In this document: positions 58,030 through 64,000 of the stretch, in pieces
How the letters are laid out: the number at the start of each line of letters is the position of its first letter
How positions within the stretch are numbered: position 1 is the first letter of the stretch
NCBI GenBank assembly: GCA_022605405.1
Contig: JABYQQ010000027.1
Coordinates: 533,627 to 597,626 of the forward strand
From: Earliella scabrosa
Taxonomy: Eukaryota; Basidiomycota; Agaricomycetes; Polyporales; Polyporaceae
DNA length: 64,000 nucleotides
Direction: 5' to 3'
Translations under genes and position numbers: made by a program
Notes under the pieces: generated by a model
What the model was told of the DNA's origin: nothing
The model's input: only the letters and a program-made list of their open reading frames with translations
Databases searched by the model: none

Positions 58030-58500
58030 TAGGAGATCTTGAGACAGAGCACCTCCCCGTCGGGCGACGTGAGGAGGAAGGGAGGCGGGAGCGTGCGGAG
58101 GTGGGCGAGCATAATCTGGAGATAATCCAGCCGTGAGCGAGGCCCTGAGGGAGGAGAGGAGCGCGAGGAGCGCGAGCGCCGGGATTTACCTTGAGATAAC
58201 CCAACGGGCAGCGAGGAGAGAGAGAGCGACGCGGAGAGAGCGCGAGGAGCGCGAGCGCCGACGCAAGATGATCTTGAGATGATCCGAGGTCGGGAGAGGA
58301 GGCGAGGAGGCGGGGGAGCGCAGGAGCGGGAGCGCTGGCAGGGGATAATCTGGAGATAATCCAATGGTGAGCAAGGAGGGAGCGACACGGAGAGAGAATG
58401 AGGAGCACGAGCGCCGGCGCGAGATGATCTTGAGATGATCCCGACCGACGGCGAGAGGGTGCGCGAGGTCGGGGCGGCGCCGAGCGAAGATCATCTGGGG
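58030..58500. repeat. GA-rich tandem repeat, about 78-bp unit, six diverged units
   Basis: The motif (C)TTGAGAT(A/G)ATCC or CTGGAGATAATCC recurs near 58038, 58116, 58190, 58273, 58350 and 58428, each followed by GCGAGGAGCGCGAGCGCC-type purine-rich sequence. The strand bias (G+A on plus) is striking. Confidence 0.75.
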
Positions 58501-58981
58501 GGAGGGGAGGTCAGTGAGGCGCGCCAAAAGGTCCGGTCCTGGCCCAGCCTGGGAACTACTGAACGCCTGGGTGGCGCTTATGCCGAGTTATGCCGACTTG
58601 AACCGAGTGGCCCTCTGAGATTCTCTGGCGCGCTCTGGAGAAGCCTGGAGATCTCTGAACTACGTCGATGCGATGAGCGAGAGAGGTTGGAATTTGTCGG
58701 AATGTCGGAAAGAGCGAGCCTCGGCATGAGAGAATGACGCAATACAAGTGGTGTCGGAGTGATCCGAGGCTTTCAAACTCCGCCTCACATATGGGATGCG
58801 TCTTGTCCGTCTCTCCCCATCGAGACTTGTACTCGCGCGACTCTCATCCCTTTCCTCTGGTCATGTAGACACCTGGCTGTACTCTGCATGTCCCCCTGCA
58901 CATTCTGTGTTCGACACCCTCTCTCTGGCACACTTCTCGACGGTCCTTCGACATCATCGCTACCGGTGGACGCGCGACCCT

Positions 58982-59190
58982 TGGGGACTCCGAGGACTTG
59001 GACGAACACATTCGCGTGAACGCTGGCTACAAGGCCACGCCTCAAAGTACGTGTTGCGCAAATCACATGGTGTTGTCATGTATACTGATTGTCCCACAGG
59101 CTCGAACGTGAGCATGTCCTGATGGAGGAGCGCGACGGTGAGATGGAGGAGGTCAAGGGCAACGACGGCGAGGTGTTTGAGCTTGCCTAG
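58982..59190 (+). pseudogene. 3' end fragment of a gene
   Basis: LGDSEDLDEHIRVNAGYKATPQ is followed by a 52-nt intron (GTACGT to CCCACAG) and LEREHVLMEERDGEMEEVKG...EVFELA-stop at 59190. The two parts miss joining in phase by one base. Either the intron edges are off or this is a decayed 3' end. No family recognised. Confidence 0.35.
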
Positions 59191-60581
59191 GTGAGTGCGC
59201 CTCTAAGCACTCCTCCCATCCATGCGCTCAATGCTCCTTACCCACCTCCATGCAGACGCCTCAAGTTCTTTCCGGCACAGCGCTCCTCTCCGTCTCCCCC
59301 CGTTCAATTGCTTCCGAGCACTGAGTAAGTCGCTTTCCCTCTGTGCATTTCCGTATCTTCGTCGTAGTCCCATGTCATTGCGCTCCCTACCGCCCTTCTT
59401 CCATGCTTCGTACACCCACACCACTCACCCACACCACTTCCGTTTCAAGAACCACTTCCTCTTGCTTCGATATTCACATTTGTTCCTCGCCGTCACTCTA
59501 GTCTCGAGAGTTGATGTTCGTCTGGCATTTGTTCTGCATTGGTAACGAATTCTATGCTGCTCGGGCCAGCGCGGAGTCGTGATGTGGACGCGTCAGGGCA
59601 TGTTTTGTGTGGCTGTCAGATCTGTCTTAGATACTCTGGCGGCCGCTCTGGCTCGCACTTAGCGTAGTTAGATTGCCTGAGAACGCACTTGAATTGACTG
59701 GCCTCAGAGAATGAACCTCCTGAGGCCAGAGCGCTGGAAACCTCTGGAAAACTCTGGAAATGTCTTACTCAGACGTTTCCGGAAGAAGCTGGAGGCAGGG
59801 TCAGCTCGCCGAACCGATGGCGGTGGCCGCACCCACCTCCTGCCAGGACTGATCCGCCTGCGTATAAGCCTCATGACCATTTCCTCGTTTGTCTCTCCAC
59901 CGTCTACCGGTGTTGGAAGTAGCTTCATGGCAACCACGAGCCCCGACGAGCGGTCGGCCGCCCGCAGGTTCACCCCGAACCCGTTTACAACTACAGTTCT
60001 GGGCGATACGTCTACAACGTTGCACAGTCAGCGCTCTCGCGGCAGTCGGGTGCACGTAACTCACAGCGACCTCCGATGCGCTCTCCCTCGTTTACAATGA
60101 CTCACTGAGGCGCATGCTCGCTTCCTCCCGTCAAGAGTTGTTCGTCAACGCCGCTGGCAGGAGAGGACATGTGAGCGATGCGGGAGCGGTAATGCCGGGG
60201 TTAATCTGTATGCACGCATTCCGAGCGGCTTCTTATAGGACCGCTTGCCAGACCACTTACACGGCGTTCGCGTTGCGGAGCGAACAAATGGCCGCAGGCG
60301 GAACAGTCCGGCGCGCAGACGTCACCCGTCCTAGAGAATACGCTACAAGCACGCATCTGATGCTCGATGTCCAAGCTAAGCATAATATAGCAGCCGCGTT
60401 CCGCGCAGCCCATTACATGCCATTCCAAGATTACCCGCAGACATGCCACTCCACGTGCGGGTTCTGCGAGCAGGGATCTAACGCATTTCGACTTGACACG
60501 ACAGTCACTCTACATCCACGTCGGTATCTCGCTCAGTCCCACTGTTCGCCATCTTGCGCACGACTTCGCGCCAGTCGGTCA
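59191..60581. other. No supported gene
   Basis: Two single-exon frames with ATG starts (59711-60100, 129 aa; 60114-60725, 203 aa) exist, but their composition is biased and they lack domains or splice signals. A small inverted repeat (TGGCCTCAG / CTGAGGCCA) lies at about 59699-59725. Confidence 0.35.
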
Positions 60582-62610
60582 TCAGGCCTGAAGCAGCGAG
60601 TTAGCCATCCCACCGCGAGCGTCAACGATCCAGGACGCACTCATCGGCACTGGCATTGCCAGTTCCTCGCTCGCGGGACCATGCGTCGTTTCGGACGGCG
60701 CGTCCACGCCAGGCGCAGCCTCTGAGACGGCCGGCATTGCGAGCGTTTCGGTCGGCTGCACCGGCGTCGTACCGTGGAGACCGTACAGCTCTGAGTGCAG
60801 ACGACAGTAAGTCAGTATACCCGCACACTCGTCACAGTACCTGCAAACCAATACCTGTGGACACCAGCGTTTCCGCGAACGCCGCGCTCTGCTCCAGATG
60901 GGACGCGTACTCGCTCGGCGGCGGGATGTCGCCGTCCTGTTGATCAGAAGCACGGGCTTCGCTCTGTCCGCCTGGCGTAGTCGTGTCGAGTGAATCAACG
61001 AGACGGCACATGTCGCGACGAAGAGCGAATGTCACTCACCACTGACGCGCCACATCTCGACTTGCTCGATGGGGTCACGCAGAAAGGCGTGCTGGAGAGG
61101 TGCTTCTTGCGCGTCCCACCTCTCTTGAAAGCGCGAGGTCGGCGATTGCGCGCGAGGGATATCACCTATGGTGTCAAAGAAGAGGCCGGCCGCGTCAGAG
61201 CAGGGATCGTAGATCGACACATCCTCGACGTTCTCCGCAACGCCGTCATAAACGGTTGGCATTTCCGCAAATCCGGTCGGGTCCGACAGTGTGAATGGAT
61301 TTCCGCTTGCACCAGGCCGAAGTCCGGCGCTGCGGAACTGTCCATGTTCTCCGGGGGACGCACCGGCCGCGTCGACGAATCGTGCGTCGCCCGTCGACCC
61401 GCTCCAAGACCCGAAAGGGAGGGGCCCATACACGTTGGGGATCGAAGCGGGCATCGACATCGCCATACCGTAGACATACGCGCTGGGGTGCAGAGCGAAC
61501 GGCTGCCAGAACGGATGTGCTGGGAGGACTGGGCGACCCGGGTTTGCGGCACTGCGAGCTGGGATAGAGGCTCGAGGCTTCTTCGGGCTGTAGGTGCACT
61601 CCGCGGCCACGCCACTCGAAATACACCGCCCGCATGGCTTCCGTTTGTCGCACTGAGTGAGCGTTATGATGGTCGTACCCGGGATCCATCAGGACGACTC
61701 ACCTTGCGCTTCTTGGCAACACAACGGTCGCACCTCGCCTGCAGCAGCACGACGGGGAACACCGGAGAGTGGCGACCCGCGGGGGCGGCGCCGAAAGTAC
61801 CCGTCAATGATACTCGAGGGTCGGTTGGTACAGTCGTCGACGGGACGTGAGACGACGGGCCGGGTGTCGAGCCAACCGTCCGAGGATGACTCCGAGGCGC
61901 ATGCACGTTGCCACCAAGAACCGCTCCCGACGAACAGGCGAGGATGTCGACCCGGTACTCGTCGCCAATCTGATCTGCAGAAGCAAGTGGGGAACTGCCT
62001 GCATGTCGCGGGTCGAACGTCGCCGCCGTCGAGGCGTTAGGGGGATGGAAAGATACCCCAAGCGCGGAAGACGGTCGCTCGCCATATCTCGCATCGCGCG
62101 CGAAAGGCGACGGATCGAAGAAAGTATGAGGGACCTGGACGGTGGTAGCATCGACGCCGACACCGACGCCCCGCAGCTCACCTGAAGCCAGAGTCGTCCC
62201 ATCGGAAGATCCACCGTCGAAAGCGACCTGAGCCTGGGGATCCACTACTGTCGCACGATCGACATCGCGAGGCGGAAGGTTGAGCGCAGGCGCGTCGACG
62301 GACGGTGCGCCCGTGAAGGACGATGACGGTGGGATGGGAGCGTGCGGAACATCGCCTCGCGGTGCCTGCCGTGCGAAGATGGAGGCTATCGTTCGGGGGA
62401 CGAGACGCAGGTGGGCCGAGTACACACACTCGCAGCCATCGTCGGCACATTCCTCGCACGGGGCAGCGGCCGTGCACTGCAAGCGGATCATGATCACACA
62501 TCATCGCATGGGCACGTTAAAGAGCGACGTACAGCGAGGTTATTTTCGTGGCACCTGTCGCAAACAACCTGGACGTATCTGGCGGGGTAACCCGGCGTCA
62601 CGTTCGTCAT
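60582..62610 (-). CDS. Protein with two Zn2Cys6 clusters, 596 aa
   Basis: Five minus-strand exons (62610-62533, 62476-61703, 61652-61040, 60971-60855, 60790-60582) close in phase to 596 aa. Cluster 1 is at the N-terminus: C17, C20, C27, C33, C36, C43 (CDRCHENNLA-CTAAAPCEEC). Cluster 2 is at C275, C278, C285, C291, C294, C303 (CDRCVAKKRK-CDKRKPCGRC). Both match CX2CX6CX5CX2CX6-8C, the fungal binuclear zinc cluster. In both, an intron falls exactly before the third Cys. Cluster 2 has the usual basic loop; cluster 1 lacks Lys/Arg there and may have lost DNA contact. The rest is low-complexity Pro/Ser/Ala, probably disordered, as in regulators. Likely a nuclear transcription factor; targets unknown. 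Confidence 0.82.
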
Positions 62611-63560
62611 GGGGCCTGCACCCGACCGACAAGGCGAGCAGTCGATCGTTGTGTCGTCCTACCGTAGGGTGGTCAGGACGAGCAGAGGACACGTAGGGTG
62701 GCACGTACGGGGGTGGCGAACTGTCCACATCGCAAACAGCGAAGCGGAGCGGGTCCGCGACCTGCGCTGGAGGTCTGGGGGGGCGGATCCATGGATGCGC
62801 GGAGGGCGACAGGTTGCCAGAGGTGCGTGCGCGAGGGCCAGCCAACGGGATGTACGATGATATGATGCCCGTATGAGTCAGGTGGGCTTACAGAATTCAA
62901 CCCAAGGCGTGTCGACATTAAACCCTAGGCAGGTCGCGCCTGCGGTACCTGTTCGCAAATAGATCATCTGAAGAGCCCGCGGCCACCGAAAGCACGCCTG
63001 ACCATCATGGGGGCAACATTCAGGACAATGGTCGATGCCGGAAATTGACCAAGACCCCATGGGACGAGACTGAGAAGCTGCACTCTTCGACCTTAGTTCA
63101 GCGCCCGTATCGAAGGTGCGCATTAAGACAAGAAGCCCGCGTCGAGAAGCACACGACGAGAAGCAGGCACTCACCACGATTGAACGAGTCCCTTCTCACG
63201 GACCGTCATACGCGAAAATTTTCGCGGTGGCCACGCACCGGTCGGCACGCCAATTCATTCTCGACAATCTGGGGACAGTAACCTCAAGCGGCCCAGTTGC
63301 CCTGCTATGTCATGTATGTCATGTACTGGCACGTATACAGATCGAGTAAAGGCTCAGCACGGTACATCAGAACGGAGGAACGCGTCATTCAGGTCGCGAA
63401 GTAAATACGTTACCGTGATAGCGATCGCCAGACTTCCCCATGCGACCGGCCTGCGCAGTGAGTCAAGCCTTCCTCCCTGCATTGCGCTTGATGGGACGCT
63501 TCTCTGTCATGACGGCGTGGCGTTAGCGGGCCCTATGATCAAGCGCGTATGAAACCTTAC
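62611..63560. other. Probable intergenic or unassigned exons
   Basis: Minus-strand frame 62878-63068 (DHCPECCPHDGQACF) and a possible exon after an acceptor near 63449 may belong to the partial gene at the right edge. I could not connect them in phase. Confidence 0.35.
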
Positions 63561-64000
63561 CTCGTTCTCCTGCCACCTCCGCCGCTTCCTCTTCGTTGGC
63601 ACTGGCACTGCCTGTTTTACCCGCGACGGTTCAGGTTCCCGCGCGCGCTGCCTCGTGTCATCCCCAGCGGAGGCGGACGATAGGGTGGAATACCCCTCGT
63701 CGTCCATGCTGCGGACTTCTTCGAAACTGCTCGACGAAGAAGGCCGGCTCCTCGCATCGCCGCGGCTAGACGGGTCGCTGGTCCGTCTATCGCGAGAGCT
63801 TCCGGAGCCACTATCGGAACCCTCACTGCCCTCTATCTCTCTCGGCAGCCCTGAGTCGCGCCCTTCGGCCGCTGAAGCTGCGCGGGTCTGGCTCCCTCGC
63901 GCTCCGTACGAGGTAGCTTCGAATACTAGATCTCGCGCGTTAGTCTCGCCCTCTCGAGAACTCGGATTAGACTGACCCTTAAGCTCCTCGCCGTCTGCAA
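63561..64000 (-). CDS. Partial gene at right window edge, Ser/Arg/Glu-rich protein
   Basis: A minus-strand frame is open from the window edge to a GTAAGG donor at 63560. It is rich in Ser, Arg, Glu and Asp (REIEGSEGSDSGSGSSRDR, RPSSSSSFEEVRSMDDEGYS) and ends in a basic stretch (PTKRKRRRWQENE) that looks like a nuclear localisation signal. The 5' part lies outside the window and the 3' exons are unclear. No family recognised. It sits upstream of the double-cluster gene on the same strand. Confidence 0.5.

Noticed and set aside
58030..58500. CRISPR-like array
   Set aside because: Units are diverged and contiguous without unique spacers; eukaryotic sequence.

Overview
This window is nuclear DNA from a basidiomycete fungus, most likely an Agaricomycete (wood-decay or mushroom lineage). 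Nearly every gene needs introns of about 50-70 nt with GT-AG ends, and the gene families are ones expanded in Agaricomycetes: BTB/POZ, F-box/LRR, MYND finger, JmjC, Tet-like 2OG-Fe(II) oxygenase and Zn2Cys6 proteins. All gene models were spliced by hand from the sequence. Where exon phases close and the total length is a multiple of three, I say so.

Layout. 0.7-6.3 kb: two related BTB genes flank an F-box gene; the second BTB gene carries a MITE at its intron. 6.8-8.2 kb: a 5'-truncated P450 on the minus strand beside an 82-bp minisatellite. 8.7-10.9 kb: a Cys-rich five-exon orphan. 11-14 kb: mostly non-genic, with a short TA-flanked MITE. 14.2-16.2 kb: an intact Tet-like dioxygenase. 17-20 kb: a decayed basic/acidic gene, an orphan ORF and a small MYND protein. 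20.5-27.0 kb: a full-length Ty1/copia retrotransposon with LTRs that read as identical and a 5-bp target duplication. 27.5-34 kb: a small orphan, an F-box gene and two minus-strand orphans, one with a 15-nt microexon. 34-36 kb: a broken lineage-specific gene carrying a 340-bp hAT MITE. 37-42.5 kb: an F-box gene and a decayed gag-like element between repeat arms. 43.4-46.9 kb: a JmjC gene in which a 691-bp hAT MITE could be removed by splicing, restoring the reading frame exactly. 47-54 kb: a pseudogene, a 677-aa MYND protein and an RNase H1 N-terminal (viroplasmin-like) protein. 55-57.5 kb: an ArsB-type transporter pseudogene. 58-64 kb: GA-rich tandem repeats, a protein with two separate Zn2Cys6 clusters, and a partial gene at the right edge.

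The window is gene-poor and rich in transposons and pseudogenes. The best leads are the JmjC/MITE intron, the double Zn2Cys6 protein with matching intron positions, and the presence within about 30 kb of two potential chromatin or nucleic-acid oxygenases (Tet-like and JmjC). I see no operons, CRISPR arrays or rRNA genes. The only tRNA-like sequences are a degenerate one inside a MITE and a half-tRNA primer site in the retrotransposon.
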